From: an uncultured Flavobacteriales bacterium
GTDB lineage: Bacteria; Bacteroidota; Bacteroidia; Flavobacteriales_D; Sanyastnellaceae
Reading direction: 5' to 3'
Length of the DNA stretch: 60,564 nt
Assembly (NCBI GenBank): GCA_938084585.1
Contig: CALKFF010000017.1
Location: forward strand, 1 to 60,564
Made by a program: the position numbers and the translations under genes. Below, in pieces: positions 28,901-36,645 of the stretch (the stretch's first letter is position 1; each line of letters opens with the position of its first letter). A model generated the notes under the pieces. The model saw nothing but the letters and a program-made list of their open reading frames with translations. It ran no database searches and was not told where the DNA came from.

Positions 28901-30529
28901 AAACGCCCCCATGGAGTAGACGTTTTTCATCATCACCCGCCACAGCGGGGCTTGGTCGCCGTTGTCCAGCTTCACCTGGGTGACCGACGACTTGAGCATC
29001 TTCAAAATCAAGGAGCCAGGTGCGGCATACCCGTCCTGGCTCAACGTGCCGACCTGGTAGGTCTCGCCATCCAGGGTGTATTCGTAGGCGACCGCCAGGA
29101 CCTCGGCGTTGTTGAGGGACTGGCGCAACGAGATGAACCCCAGACGGCTGTTGAACGTGAATTCCGAAGGGCTCAGCTTCCGCGCGTTCCCGACGCGTTC
29201 GTAGTGCACGCCTTGCTTGAGTTGTCCTCCCAGGGCGCCCGAGATGGCTTGGTTGGCCCCGGTGAAGTCCATGACCCCTTCGTCCAAAGTCAAACTGCGG
29301 AACAGGTCGTTGTTGAAGTTGCTTGGGGCGCGGTTGGGCGTGGCCTCGGTGGCCGGCTCGAGCAAGGCCCCATCGAACATGCTGGTGTTGTCGGTCAAGC
29401 TGCCTAACGGCAGGTTGGTCGACACGTAATCGGGGTGTTCGCCCAGGTCGGTGAACGCCACGACGTTTCGCACGTCTTGGGTGTTGGCCTGGGTGTTGAC
29501 GACGTACACCTCGATCCGGTTGATCATGGCCCCGGAGTTGGGCACCGGCAAGGACTGCATGGCCACGTCGTATTGGTCGACGAAGTACTGCGACAAGAAG
29601 TAGTGCCGATTGGCCTCGTAGTCGTCGGCGCGGATGTCAAACTCCTGCGTTTGGGCGCCGCCCTCGACCTCAATTTCACTCCGCTCGCCTTTCTGCTGGC
29701 TGAACACCGTGGTGTTGTAGAGTCGTCCCCACTGCGTTTCCAGCTTGACCCCGAACAAGCTCTGGGAGCCCACAATCAAACTGCTGTTGAGCGGCATGTT
29801 GATGTTTCCCGCCTCGATGTTCTTCAAGATGTCGTCCTCCTCCCCTTGGAAGCCGATGTTCATTTGGTTCTCAAAATCGAACAGCGACTCCGTGTTGAAC
29901 TGGGTGCCCAACTCAATCTTGTCGCCGATGCTTCCGCCGATGTTCAGCTGGATGCGTTGGTCGAAGTTCACGGCACCCGCCCTGCGCTGACGCTCCGGAA
30001 TCCGGGGGTTCTCGGTGTTGTTCCAGGTGTAGCCCAGGGTGATTTCGGCGGTTCCCTGCGGCTTGATTTCAATCTCGTTGCTGCCGAAAATCATCTCAAA
30101 CAGCTCGCTGTCGATCTCGAGCTTGGGGGCGAAGGCCTTGTCGGCGGCATCCTCTTCTTCTTGGAGTTCGTTCCAGAATTCGCTCAGGTTGCCTTCGATG
30201 TTGTAGTCCAAATACTCGTCCAGCGAGAACATGCTGGACGGACGGAACAAGAGCGTGTCGCCGATGGTTTGTTGCACCTCGTACATCCCAGTGACGGGGT
30301 TGTACACCACACCGTAGTTGAAGTTGCTAGGCCATTGCAACGACACCCCGCCCGGGAATTCCGTGGGGTTGTAGGGGTCCGCGTTGTCGTGCGGGAAAGG
30401 AAGGTTGTAGGTGACCGAGTCCGACGAGGTGCCCGAGGTTTGGGCCCAGATGCCTGAAGCCCAGGGCGCAAGACAGCACAGCACAGTCGCAACCATGCGT
30501 GCAAAACCCATGTGAGGTCGGGTGGTCAT
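22943..30529 (-). CDS. sprA: SprA, outer-membrane translocon of type IX secretion and gliding
   Basis: This 2,528-residue protein is the length of SprA, the giant 36-strand outer-membrane barrel through which T9SS cargo leaves. A signal peptide (about 7-29, ending SGIWAQ) is followed by the family hallmarks EIDSELFEMIFGSNEIEIKPQGTAEITLG-type text at 116-145, several barrel-strand repeats, FDYVASDNFNIGTTLLNMRERPL, YIDDFEGSQSTIDL and, late, QRFNTVTISEQLSPLVGVDV. About residues 1698-1755 form a Gly/Lys/Arg/Asp-rich low-complexity insert. ATG 30529 is used; 30511 is a possible later start that still gives the signal peptide. ruvA lies 30 bp upstream and gcvH 54 bp downstream. Confidence 0.96.
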   Translation of the reverse strand: MTTRPHMGFARMVATVLCCLAPWASGIWAQTSGTSSDSVTYNLPFPHDNADPYNPTEFPGGVSLQWPSNFNYGVVYNPVTGMYEVQQTIGDTLLFRPSSMFSLDEYLDYNIEGNLSEFWNELQEEEDAADKAFAPKLEIDSELFEMIFGSNEIEIKPQGTAEITLGYTWNNTENPRIPERQRRAGAVNFDQRIQLNIGGSIGDKIELGTQFNTESLFDFENQMNIGFQGEEDDILKNIEAGNINMPLNSSLIVGSQSLFGVKLETQWGRLYNTTVFSQQKGERSEIEVEGGAQTQEFDIRADDYEANRHYFLSQYFVDQYDVAMQSLPVPNSGAMINRIEVYVVNTQANTQDVRNVVAFTDLGEHPDYVSTNLPLGSLTDNTSMFDGALLEPATEATPNRAPSNFNNDLFRSLTLDEGVMDFTGANQAISGALGGQLKQGVHYERVGNARKLSPSEFTFNSRLGFISLRQSLNNAEVLAVAYEYTLDGETYQVGTLSQDGYAAPGSLILKMLKSSVTQVKLDNGDQAPLWRVMMKNVYSMGAFGVSNEDFRLDVWYNDPNSGVDLNYIPREPLEGQLLVQVLGMDRIDINGLPNQDGVFDYVDNAAVNGGTINSQNGRIFLPSVEPFGANLRNRIAEYVEEAESIAPSDKEAVVNALAQTLVFQPLYDSTKTAAQQIPSLNRYRIKGRFQSQSSSEIQLNALNVPEGSVTVTAGGVRLVENRDYTVDYNLGRVRIINDGLLESGQTIKVSLESNSLFNIQTKTLMGTRFDYVASDNFNIGTTLLNMRERPLTRKVNMGDEPVNNTVVGADFSWQTESRLLTELIDRLPFYNTSAKSTFDISAEGAYLIPGHSRAVGDEGTAYIDDFEGSQSTIDLRAINRWFLASTPRWQDTRFPEARLENDLTSNYNRAGLSWYTIDPSLINGSSLQDGQVDPEVRQDHRMRQILLRELYEKGDYSNSATAGMPTNLPTLDLTYRPTERGPYNYEPFDGSDYSSGLEEDGTLRDPESRWAGVQRALMTTDFEAANIEYIQFWVMDPFNEDSENETGGKLYVNLGNVSEDVLNDSQLEFENGLPSANNELETDTSTWGVYPDPTTFNVVNAFDNSTNDYSVQDVGLDGLNSDGERTFFASWLDGLETDLAPDAFAQYQSDPSADDFRYFRDPIAQENEEDVLERYQFFSRYEGNSNTQQPNGYPITQTTIPNTEDINEDLTLGTIESYYQYEIPMAPADLTSDNIGKGYLADILETVSKTNGSAEQRPIKWYQFKIPVKEYQQAFNGISDFRSIRFMRMFMQGWKEPVTLRFARIELVRGEWRRYEQSLAGLQEVEVDDPTGTQFALTAVNLEENGVRQPVPYVIPPGINQEIDPSNLNQRRLNEQSLALEVCGLEDGDARAAYRNINFDMRMYERLKMFVHVEAGRADEVLNEGDLNVFVRLGSDYDQNYYEYEIPLKPTPINVTALTDYDIWPLENNIDINLDSLRLLSLDKLRNRYVNGDISPTGVYSVVNDGKRLSVKGNPTLSNVVTVMVGIRNPDKDLEQPLWTSDDGQPKCAELWVNELRLSGFNEEGGWAAVAQANATLADLANVSVAANMSVPGWGGLEERVQERQRETMQGLDANGTIQLGKLLPEKLGVTLPMYLGYSNQTSTPQFDPLSPDVEATDLAAIADLIDNPDDLDAIGSRQRDARTINQVRSINFSNVKIAPQVGKGGGSKDRNSRGKDDAGKGKDSRDAGGRDAGGKNSGSRGGAQGGRGGSNSSGGGLLSVISPANFSANYSYNEQYRQDIYTDNFRNVEHRGALNYNWQPRPKKREPFSKVGFLRDAKYLKLIKDFNFYLLPKQVSASNQMQRMYEVSQVRDNMEVLNPGLGLEPIIVPQVVKTWNWNRNYTVKYDLTQALKFDYQGSAQALVLEDAGEIPSEVDDPDAYNDYRDAVESSLMQGGELTTYNHQVNGTYKLPLDKFPLTDWVSLDTRYQSSFRWDRAPFAQDTLGNTIQNSRNISLNAQANLKNFYNKVPYLKEINNKRRPRPKDREVSNERRDGFGNIEEEEEKEKRDINPLEHILRFAMGLHNVSATYSRNEGTLLPGYAPRATFAGFDQGLDAPGLPFLLGHQQTDVFGNGFGDGTYAYEAASNGWLVQQPNLNNQYTESYSETFNARATLEPIRDFKMELTANRTISRNHQSFFRYDDDLQDYVNESAQETGNFTATVLTWPTAFVDDDSTYTNSVWEAFLAGRSAVSARQNELNYNDELVDIDGQEYAPGFGPISQNVVIPSFMAAYLGMGAEDVPLDVFQAPVRPNWRVSYDGLSKNPTLKKKFKRFNLNHTYRSTMSSSYTTNLSYEGDEAGRPVATDQGEFQDYIAQRQFNTVTISEQLSPLVGVDVSIKTANKNEPQLKLEITRDRNVNLGLSNYQITETKTKGVVIGVGYKFDDVPNPFLKTYGKLPIKMLKKTDFLVRADINIRENSTVIRKMVEQQNQVTAGQRLVSIKLSGDLEVSDKMTLRMFYDQQINKPKVSTSFATTNISSGLALRFNLTQ

Positions 30530-30559
30530 TCGTCTCGCCTGTTCAATCGTCGGTGGGCG

Positions 30560-31156
30560 TCAAAGTTCGCGCAAAGCGGCTTTGATTAGACCTTCCAGCG
30601 TGGCCGAATTTCCTTGGGATGCCAAGAGTTTGTCGAGCACTTTGTTGCATTTGGCCTTGTCAAAACCGAGCGATGTCAAAGCCCCCAACGCATCCACCTT
30701 GATTGTATTGTGCGCCGCGGCAGAAGTTCCTGACGCCAGGGGGGTGGAAGCGTCCGCCGCACCCACCTTGTCCTGCAAATCGACGATGATCCGCTGGGCG
30801 GTTTTGGCCCCGATGCCTTTCACGCGTTTCATGGCGTCCACGTCCCCCGAAGAAATGGCGAGCGACGCGGTGGCCGGGTCCATGGCGCTCAGAATGAGCC
30901 GCGCCGTGTTGGCGCCCACCCCATTCACGCCCAAGAGCAACAAGAACAGGCTGCGTTCCTCGGCGGTGGCAAACCCGTACAGCAGCTGCGCGTCCTCGCG
31001 GACCACCATGTGGGTGTGGATCTTGACCAATTCGTGGTCGCCCAATTGGTCGAAGGTGGTCAAACTGATGGCCACGAAGTACCCCACCCCGGCGCACTCA
31101 ACCACGACATGCGTGGGGTGCTTCTCCACGAGGCGGCCGTGCAAGTGATGAATCAT
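30560..31156 (-). CDS. ruvA: Holliday junction branch migration protein RuvA
   Basis: RuvA binds four-way junctions and loads the RuvB motor. The 198 residues hold the N-terminal OB domain ([28 protein letters not shown]), the double helix-hairpin-helix (FLLLLGVNGVGANTARLIL and MKRVKGIGAKTAQRIIVDLQDK) and a flexible linker to the C-terminal three-helix domain (DALGALTSLGFDKAKCNKVLDKLL). The ATG overlaps the maeB stop (ATGA), so it is coupled to maeB; sprA follows. Confidence 0.97.
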   Translation of the reverse strand: MIHHLHGRLVEKHPTHVVVECAGVGYFVAISLTTFDQLGDHELVKIHTHMVVREDAQLLYGFATAEERSLFLLLLGVNGVGANTARLILSAMDPATASLAISSGDVDAMKRVKGIGAKTAQRIIVDLQDKVGAADASTPLASGTSAAAHNTIKVDALGALTSLGFDKAKCNKVLDKLLASQGNSATLEGLIKAALREL

Positions 31157-33432
31157 GGCTGGAGGCCCTTGATTTGGGCGTCGACCACCGCAAGACGCAC
31201 CATGTCCAAAATCTCTTTGGCGCTCGACCCCATCTGCAGGATGTGCACACTCTTGCGCATGCCCAAGAGCACAGGGCCTTGGGCGTCCATCCCCGCCATC
31301 TCATGCAACAACTTGTAGCTGATGTTGCCCGCAGACAGGTTGGGGAAAATGAGGGTGTTGACGCGGCGTTTGTGCAAGGAGCTGAACGGGAAGTTCTCCC
31401 CCAGCATCTCCTGGTTCATCGCGAAGTTGGCCTGGATTTCACCGTCCACGATGAGCTCTGGATGGTGCACGTGGAGGTACCGGGCCGCTTCAGCCATCTT
31501 TTCCGCGTCGCGCCCTTTCGAACTGCCAAAGTTGGAGTAGCTCAGCAGCGCGATCCTTGGAACGATGCGGAGGTTCCGCACGGCCTCGGCCGTGAGCAGG
31601 GTGATGTTGACGATGTCCTCGACCGTCGGGTCGGTGTTGACCGTGGTGTCGGCGAAGAACATCGGGCCGTTTTTGGTTTGGAGGATGTACATCCCCGCCA
31701 CCTTGTCCACGCCCTGGCCCTTGCCAATCACTTGCAAGGCAGGCCGAATCACGTTGGGGTAGTTGCGCGTCAAACCGGACACCAACGCGTCGGCTTCTCC
31801 TTGGTCCACAAGCATGGACCCGAAGTAGTTGCGTTGGCGCATCTGACGCTCGGCCTCCAAGGCCGTCAAGCCGTGGCGCATGCGCCGCTCAAAGAGCACC
31901 GCGCCGAACGCCTTGCGGCGCTCAGCCTCCTCGTCCCCGCGTGGGTCAAGGATGGTGGCCCCCTCCAGTTCGAGGTTGTTCTCCTCAATCAACGCATGGA
32001 TGCGCGCGCTCCGCCCCAACAAGATGGGGTGGGCGATGCCTTCGTCCATGGCCATCTCCGCAGCCTTGAGCACCTTGTAATGCTCCGCCTCGGCAAACAC
32101 GACCCGCTTGGGGGCGCGTGCGGCCCGGGTGGCGATGTTGCGGGAGAAAGTCGAGTCGTTCCCCAACCGCATTTCCAGTTCACGCTTGTACGCCTCCCAA
32201 TCTTCGATGGGCGCGCCCGCAATGCCGGACTCGATGGCCGCTTGGGCCACCGCCGGCGCGACCGTGGTGATCAGGCGTGGGTCCAGCGGCTTGGGGATGA
32301 TCAAATCCCGTCCAAAGGTCAACGCCCCTTCCCCGTAAGCCTCGCTGACCTCGTCGGGCACGTTTTCCTCTGCCAGGGCGGCGATCGCACGCACGGCGGC
32401 GAGCTTCATCGCGTCGTTGATGCCCGTGGCCCGGACGTCCAACGCACCCCGGAAGATGTAGGGAAACCCCAGGACGTTGTTGACCTGGTTGGGGTGGTCA
32501 GAGCGGCCGGTTGCCATGATCACATCCTCACGAGACGCCATGGCTTCCTCGTAGCCGATTTCCGGGTCGGGGTTGGCCAAGGCAAACACAATCGGGTTGT
32601 CGGCCATGCCTTGAACCATCGCGGCGTCCACAAGTCCGCCTTTGCTCAAGCCCAAAAACACGTCGGCCCCTTTCATCGCGTCGGCCAAGCTGTCGTAGGC
32701 CTTCGGCGTGGCGTAACGCTGCTTGCTTTCCCCCAAATCTTCGCGGCCGGCATGGATGTGACCGCGGCTGTCGAACACCGCGGCGTGCTCACGCTTCATG
32801 CCGAGCTGCTCGTAGATGTCCAAGCAGGACATGGCGGCAGCTCCAGCTCCACTGACCACCACGTGGATGTCTTCGATGTTTTTGCCGGCGAGCTTGAGCG
32901 CGTTGATCAACGCCGCCGCACTGATGATCGCCGTGCCATGCTGGTCGTCGTGCATCAACGGGATGTCCAACTCCTCTTTCAAGCGGCGCTCAATCTCGAA
33001 CGCCTCAGGCGCCTTGATGTCCTCCAAATTGATGCCTCCGAAGGTGGGCGCAATGGCCTTCACGGTGGCGACAAATTGATCGACGTCGGTGGCGTCCACT
33101 TCGATGTCGAACACGTCGATGTCGGCAAACACCTTGAACAACACCCCCTTCCCTTCCATCACAGGCTTGCTCGCCTCCGGGCCGATGTCGCCGAGCCCGA
33201 GCACGGCGGTGCCGTTGCTGATGACCGCGACCAGATTGCCTTTGGCGGTGTACTTGTACACGTCTTGAGGCTCCTCGGCAATGGCCATGCAGGGCTCGGC
33301 CACACCTGGGCTGTATGCCAAGCTGAGGTCGCGCTGCGTGCTGTAGGGCTTGGTGGGGACCACCTCCACCTTGCCTCGCCGTTCGCGGGCATGGTATTCG
33401 AGCGCCTCTCGTTTCAGGTTGTTCTGTTGCAT
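31153..33432 (-). CDS. maeB: NADP-dependent malic enzyme with C-terminal phosphotransacetylase-like domain
   Basis: This converts malate to pyruvate with NADP reduction. The 759 residues comprise the malic enzyme part (about 1-420; [70 protein letters not shown]) and a phosphotransacetylase-like C-terminus (about 430-759; [48 protein letters not shown]). That second domain is regulatory in the MaeB family. ATG 33432 ([11 protein letters not shown]) was chosen as the usual family N-terminus; an upstream in-frame GTG/ATG at 33462 is less likely. The gene is followed by ruvA with a 4-bp overlap. Confidence 0.95.
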   Translation of the reverse strand: MQQNNLKREALEYHARERRGKVEVVPTKPYSTQRDLSLAYSPGVAEPCMAIAEEPQDVYKYTAKGNLVAVISNGTAVLGLGDIGPEASKPVMEGKGVLFKVFADIDVFDIEVDATDVDQFVATVKAIAPTFGGINLEDIKAPEAFEIERRLKEELDIPLMHDDQHGTAIISAAALINALKLAGKNIEDIHVVVSGAGAAAMSCLDIYEQLGMKREHAAVFDSRGHIHAGREDLGESKQRYATPKAYDSLADAMKGADVFLGLSKGGLVDAAMVQGMADNPIVFALANPDPEIGYEEAMASREDVIMATGRSDHPNQVNNVLGFPYIFRGALDVRATGINDAMKLAAVRAIAALAEENVPDEVSEAYGEGALTFGRDLIIPKPLDPRLITTVAPAVAQAAIESGIAGAPIEDWEAYKRELEMRLGNDSTFSRNIATRAARAPKRVVFAEAEHYKVLKAAEMAMDEGIAHPILLGRSARIHALIEENNLELEGATILDPRGDEEAERRKAFGAVLFERRMRHGLTALEAERQMRQRNYFGSMLVDQGEADALVSGLTRNYPNVIRPALQVIGKGQGVDKVAGMYILQTKNGPMFFADTTVNTDPTVEDIVNITLLTAEAVRNLRIVPRIALLSYSNFGSSKGRDAEKMAEAARYLHVHHPELIVDGEIQANFAMNQEMLGENFPFSSLHKRRVNTLIFPNLSAGNISYKLLHEMAGMDAQGPVLLGMRKSVHILQMGSSAKEILDMVRLAVVDAQIKGLQP

Positions 33433-33468
33433 GAAGAGACGAAGTTCACCACGAATGAACACAGAACA

Positions 33469-33501
33469 GGCGGTTGCCCATCCAAAGGATGCACAACCGC
33501 C
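33469..33501 (-). terminator. Hairpin after the small T9SS cargo gene
   Basis: A two-part stem: GGCGGTTG / CAACCGCC outside and CATCC / GGATG inside with an AAA/TTT loop. Read on the minus strand it is followed by TGTTCTGTGTTC, a moderately T-rich tail. It separates this gene from maeB. Confidence 0.75.
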
Positions 33502-33526
33502 CGTGCAAATTGTGAGGAACTCGCGC

Positions 33527-34285
33527 TCAGCGAATCACGAGGCGCTGGGTGGCCAACACGCGGCCTTCAGAGGCCACACTGACCAGCCAAATGCCCTCGG
33601 TCAACCCGTCCAAGTTCACCGTTTGTTGGGTCACCCCAGCTTGAATGCGTTCGCGCTTCGCCACCTGACCCACCAGATTGCGGAATTCGACCACGCCGTC
33701 CAGTGCCCGGTCCATGCTCAAAGTCACCACGTCGGTCGCCGGGTTGGGCATGAGGCTGCACGCCACGCCGGTCGACAACTCCGCCACGTCGGAGGTGGCG
33801 TCCATCACAAACGTCACCTCGTGGCACACGGCGTTTGAGGCGTTGCCAGGCGTTTGGAAGCAGTACTTGATGGTGGTCACACCCGCCACGCCGTTGGGGT
33901 AGAAGTCCGCTTTGAAGGTGTTGTTCGTGTCCGCGGGCGCCAGGGTGACCAACGCCGAACCTTGGTCTGCCGACGCCACAGTGCCGAACGGGTAGCACAA
34001 GGGCCCCCAGCAGAAGCGCTCGTACGATCCGGGCTCTCCGTCGACGTAGGGGAAATTGAAGGGGTCCGCCATCATCATGAACGAACGGGTCACGAGCACG
34101 TCGAGCGATTCCTCGCCCACGTTGGTGACGTCCCAGTAGGCCTGCACGTCTGGCGTGCCCAAGGTGTCGAGGGAGACATGCACAGTGTCAGGCGCGTCCA
34201 AAATCTCCAGGCTGATTTGCGCTTGAGCCACACTCAGTGCACCAAAAAGGCACAACGACAGGCAAAATGTGAGAAGCTGCTTCAT
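33527..34285 (-). CDS. Small secreted protein with T9SS type A sorting domain
   Basis: This is a 252-residue protein: signal peptide (1-22, ending VAQAQ), a central beta-rich part of about 140 residues (SLEILDAPDTVHVSLDTLG, WDVTNVGEESLDVLV, FYPNGVAGVTTIKYCFQT), and a C-terminal T9SS type A domain (SLMPNPATDVVTLSM, VEFRNLVGQVA, GLTEGIWLVSVASEGRVLATQRLVIR). The central part has a pair of cysteines and resembles an immunoglobulin-like fold; its function is unknown. The start codon lies 4 nt after TAACTTTG, an exact -7 consensus. A strong hairpin follows the gene. Confidence 0.87.
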   Translation of the reverse strand: MKQLLTFCLSLCLFGALSVAQAQISLEILDAPDTVHVSLDTLGTPDVQAYWDVTNVGEESLDVLVTRSFMMMADPFNFPYVDGEPGSYERFCWGPLCYPFGTVASADQGSALVTLAPADTNNTFKADFYPNGVAGVTTIKYCFQTPGNASNAVCHEVTFVMDATSDVAELSTGVACSLMPNPATDVVTLSMDRALDGVVEFRNLVGQVAKRERIQAGVTQQTVNLDGLTEGIWLVSVASEGRVLATQRLVIR

Positions 34286-34289
34286 GCTT

Positions 34290-34297
34290 CAAAGTTA
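34290..34297 (-). promoter_or_regulatory. -7 box TAACTTTG for the small T9SS cargo gene
   Basis: An exact TAnnTTTG match, 4 nt (AAGC) upstream of the ATG at 34285. Confidence 0.65.
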
Positions 34298-34324
34298 ACC
34301 CATCCGAGGTCAGGACTCCCGTGC

Positions 34325-34332
34325 TATTTTTG
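34325..34332 (+). promoter_or_regulatory. -7 box TATTTTTG for the TlpA-DUF6029 operon
   Basis: An exact consensus, 36 nt upstream of the ATG at 34369; this transcript carries a leader. It is divergent from the T9SS cargo gene. Confidence 0.6.
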
Positions 34333-34368
34333 GCATGAATCGTGCGTGAGCACACCAAAACGCCCCGA

Positions 34369-34863
34369 ATGAAGACCCCACTTGCCATGTTGACCGCCGC
34401 CCTCTGCACGGCGTCCGCTTTTCAAGCCTCTGCCCAAACCCTGCCCGACGTGGCGCTCAAGGACATCGAGGGCAACACTGTGAACACCGCAAGCTTGGTG
34501 GGCGATGAAGGTCCCACCGTCTTTTGTTTTTGGGCCACCTGGTGCAGCCCCTGCAAGCGGGAGCTGAACAACTACGCCGAACTGTACGAGGACTGGGTGG
34601 ACGAGACTGGCGTGCGCATCGTGGCCGTGAGCATCGACGACCAGCGGTCCGTCAATCGGGTGGCGCCTTACGTGAACAGCGTGGGTTGGGAGTACGACAT
34701 CTTGCTGGACCCCAACCGCGATTTCGCCCGCGCCTTGAATGTCCAGAACGTGCCCCACACCTTTGTCGTGGATGGGGAAGGCAACGTGGTGTGGTCGCAC
34801 AACAACTACGCCGACGGGGACGAATACGAGCTGCACGAAGAATTGCTGAAGCTCGCCGAATGA
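34369..34863 (+). CDS. TlpA-family periplasmic thiol-disulfide oxidoreductase
   Basis: This 164-residue protein has a signal peptide (1-23, ending QASAQT) and a thioredoxin fold with active site WCSPC (Cys59-Cys62) after VFCFWAT. The cis-proline side is seen as VQNVPHTFVVDGEGNVV (about 125-141). TlpA/ResA-type proteins reduce disulfides in the envelope. The ATG at 34369 gives the correct signal peptide; the frame extends upstream to a GTG at 34342. It lies 37 nt after TATTTTTG, so the mRNA has a leader. It overlaps the DUF6029 gene (ATGA), so the two are coupled. Confidence 0.92.
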   Translation: MKTPLAMLTAALCTASAFQASAQTLPDVALKDIEGNTVNTASLVGDEGPTVFCFWATWCSPCKRELNNYAELYEDWVDETGVRIVAVSIDDQRSVNRVAPYVNSVGWEYDILLDPNRDFARALNVQNVPHTFVVDGEGNVVWSHNNYADGDEYELHEELLKLAE

Positions 34864-36578
34864 AGTTGAGCGTCGTCGCCCGCGGGCTTGGGTTGTGGCT
34901 GGCTTTGTGGGCCAGCGTGGCCGTGATGGCCCAAGACCAAGCGCCCGCCCAAGTGTCCGGCAATGTCGGCATCCTTTGGCAGTCCTACGCCGAAGACTCG
35001 CTGATCGGGGCTGTGGTTCCACCATCCAAGACGGGGTACAACGCTTTCGCAAACGTGCTCTACAACCAAGGGGACTTCAGCGCCGGGCTTCGGTACGAGA
35101 GCTACTTGAATTCCGTGCTCGGTTTTCCGGGGCGTTTCGACGGGAGCGGCGTGGGATACCGGTTTGCCCGGTACGCCGACCGTGACCGAGGCATTGACGT
35201 GACGATTGGCAACTTCTACGACCAATTTGGCAGCGGGCTCGTGCTGCGTGCCTACGAGGAGCGCAACCTGGGCATCGACAATGCCCTGGACGGGTTCCGC
35301 CTAGTGCTCACCCCCAAAGACGGCCTTCGGGTCAAATTCATCTACGGCAAGCAGCGGTTTGACTTCCGAGACGGGTTGATCAACGGACCGGGCGTGGTCC
35401 GGGCCGTGGACGCTGAAGCCGACCTGAACACCTTGGTCGCCGCCTGGGCAGACAAGCCGACGAAGGTGACGTTGGGTGCAAGCTTCGTGAGCAAGTTCCA
35501 GCCGGGAACGTCGTTCAATGTGGACAGTCTCGTGCTCGCAATGCCCCAAAACATAGGGTCTTGGTCGTACCGCCTGAATGCCGTGCGCAAGGGGTGGATC
35601 GCCAGTGCGGAATACGCGGGGAAAATCAACGACCCCAGCGCCGACAACGGCTACACGTTCCGGAACGGCGAGGCCTTTTTGGCCACCCTGGGCTACAGCA
35701 AGAAAGGCTTGGGGATGTTGCTCACCGCCAAAATGGTGGACAACATGAGTTTCCGGTCGGACCGCGACTTGCGGTTGTTTGACCTGCCCATCAACTACAT
35801 CCCTGCCGTCACCCAACAGCACACCTACAATTTGGCGGCGACCCTTTACCCCTACGCCACCGTGATCACGGGAGAGACCAGCGCCAGTGCGGAGGTGTTT
35901 TACACCATCCCGAAGGGGAGCAAGCTCGGGGGCAAGTATGGCACCAAGCTGAGCGCCAGCTTCTCCGCCGCCAACAGCCTGGACACCACACGGTTCGCCG
36001 AGGGGACGCGTGAGCAGGTCCTGTATGGCTACGAGCGCAACAGCTGGGGCCCAGGAGAAGAGTTGTTTGTGCGGGATTTCAATGTGACCGCAAGCCGCAA
36101 ATTCAACAAGCGCTTCAAGGCCAAATACGCCTTCTACCACTTCGATTTCAACACGTCCACCACGCCAGTCACCACAGACTACAAAGGCATCGTGAACGCC
36201 AACATTCACGTGTTGGAGACGCAATTCAAGGTCAAGCCCAAGCAGAGCTTGCGCACCGAATTGCAAGGCCTTTGGGTGGGTGAAGACAAAGACGACCCCA
36301 CTTTGCTTCAAGACAAAGGACACTGGGCCACAGTCTTGGCCGAATACACGTGGAGCCCCCACTGGTTTGTGAGCGTGTTGGACCAATACAACTTGGGCAA
36401 CAACGACGAGGCCAAACGCGTCCACTACATCTACGGCGCCGCAGGCTACATCCAAGGGCCTCACCGCTTGAGCGTGGGGTATGGAAAACGCCGAGAAGGC
36501 ATCTTCTGCGTGGGCGGTGTTTGTCGCGCCGTGCCTGCTTCCAACGGCTTCGAAGTGACGTTCACGAGCAGCTTTTGA
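34860..36578 (+). CDS. DUF6029 family outer-membrane protein
   Basis: This is a 572-residue protein with a signal peptide (1-24, ending AVMAQ) and alternating beta-strand pattern throughout, ending in an aromatic residue (FEVTFTSSF), as outer-membrane barrels do. It reads like the DUF6029 family: LYNQGDFSAGLRYESYLN, YRFARYADRDRGIDVTIGNFYDQFGSGLVLRAYEERNLGIDNA, VKFIYGKQRFDF. No enzymatic motif is visible. It is translationally coupled to the TlpA-like gene upstream and precedes the secreted redoxins, a linkage that suggests a shared role. Confidence 0.82.
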   Translation: MKLSVVARGLGLWLALWASVAVMAQDQAPAQVSGNVGILWQSYAEDSLIGAVVPPSKTGYNAFANVLYNQGDFSAGLRYESYLNSVLGFPGRFDGSGVGYRFARYADRDRGIDVTIGNFYDQFGSGLVLRAYEERNLGIDNALDGFRLVLTPKDGLRVKFIYGKQRFDFRDGLINGPGVVRAVDAEADLNTLVAAWADKPTKVTLGASFVSKFQPGTSFNVDSLVLAMPQNIGSWSYRLNAVRKGWIASAEYAGKINDPSADNGYTFRNGEAFLATLGYSKKGLGMLLTAKMVDNMSFRSDRDLRLFDLPINYIPAVTQQHTYNLAATLYPYATVITGETSASAEVFYTIPKGSKLGGKYGTKLSASFSAANSLDTTRFAEGTREQVLYGYERNSWGPGEELFVRDFNVTASRKFNKRFKAKYAFYHFDFNTSTTPVTTDYKGIVNANIHVLETQFKVKPKQSLRTELQGLWVGEDKDDPTLLQDKGHWATVLAEYTWSPHWFVSVLDQYNLGNNDEAKRVHYIYGAAGYIQGPHRLSVGYGKRREGIFCVGGVCRAVPASNGFEVTFTSSF

Positions 36579-36607
36579 AGGAAGCAACCTCACATCCCTT
36601 ATTTTCG
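36574..36607 (+). promoter_or_regulatory. Promoter of redoxin copy 1 (TTTG, 22 nt, TATTTTCG)
   Basis: The -33 TTTG lies in the last codons of the DUF6029 gene (36574-36577); TATTTTCG is at 36600-36607, followed by a 38-nt leader. The 22-nt spacing equals that of the atpD and ribF promoters. Confidence 0.55.
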
Positions 36608-36645
36608 TCACCTGTTTATCCAAACCGAAACCTAAACCTGTTCTC

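Noticed and set aside
31174-33582. Open frame of 802 codons on the plus strand
   Set aside because: Antisense to maeB, which has complete malic enzyme and phosphotransacetylase-like signatures.
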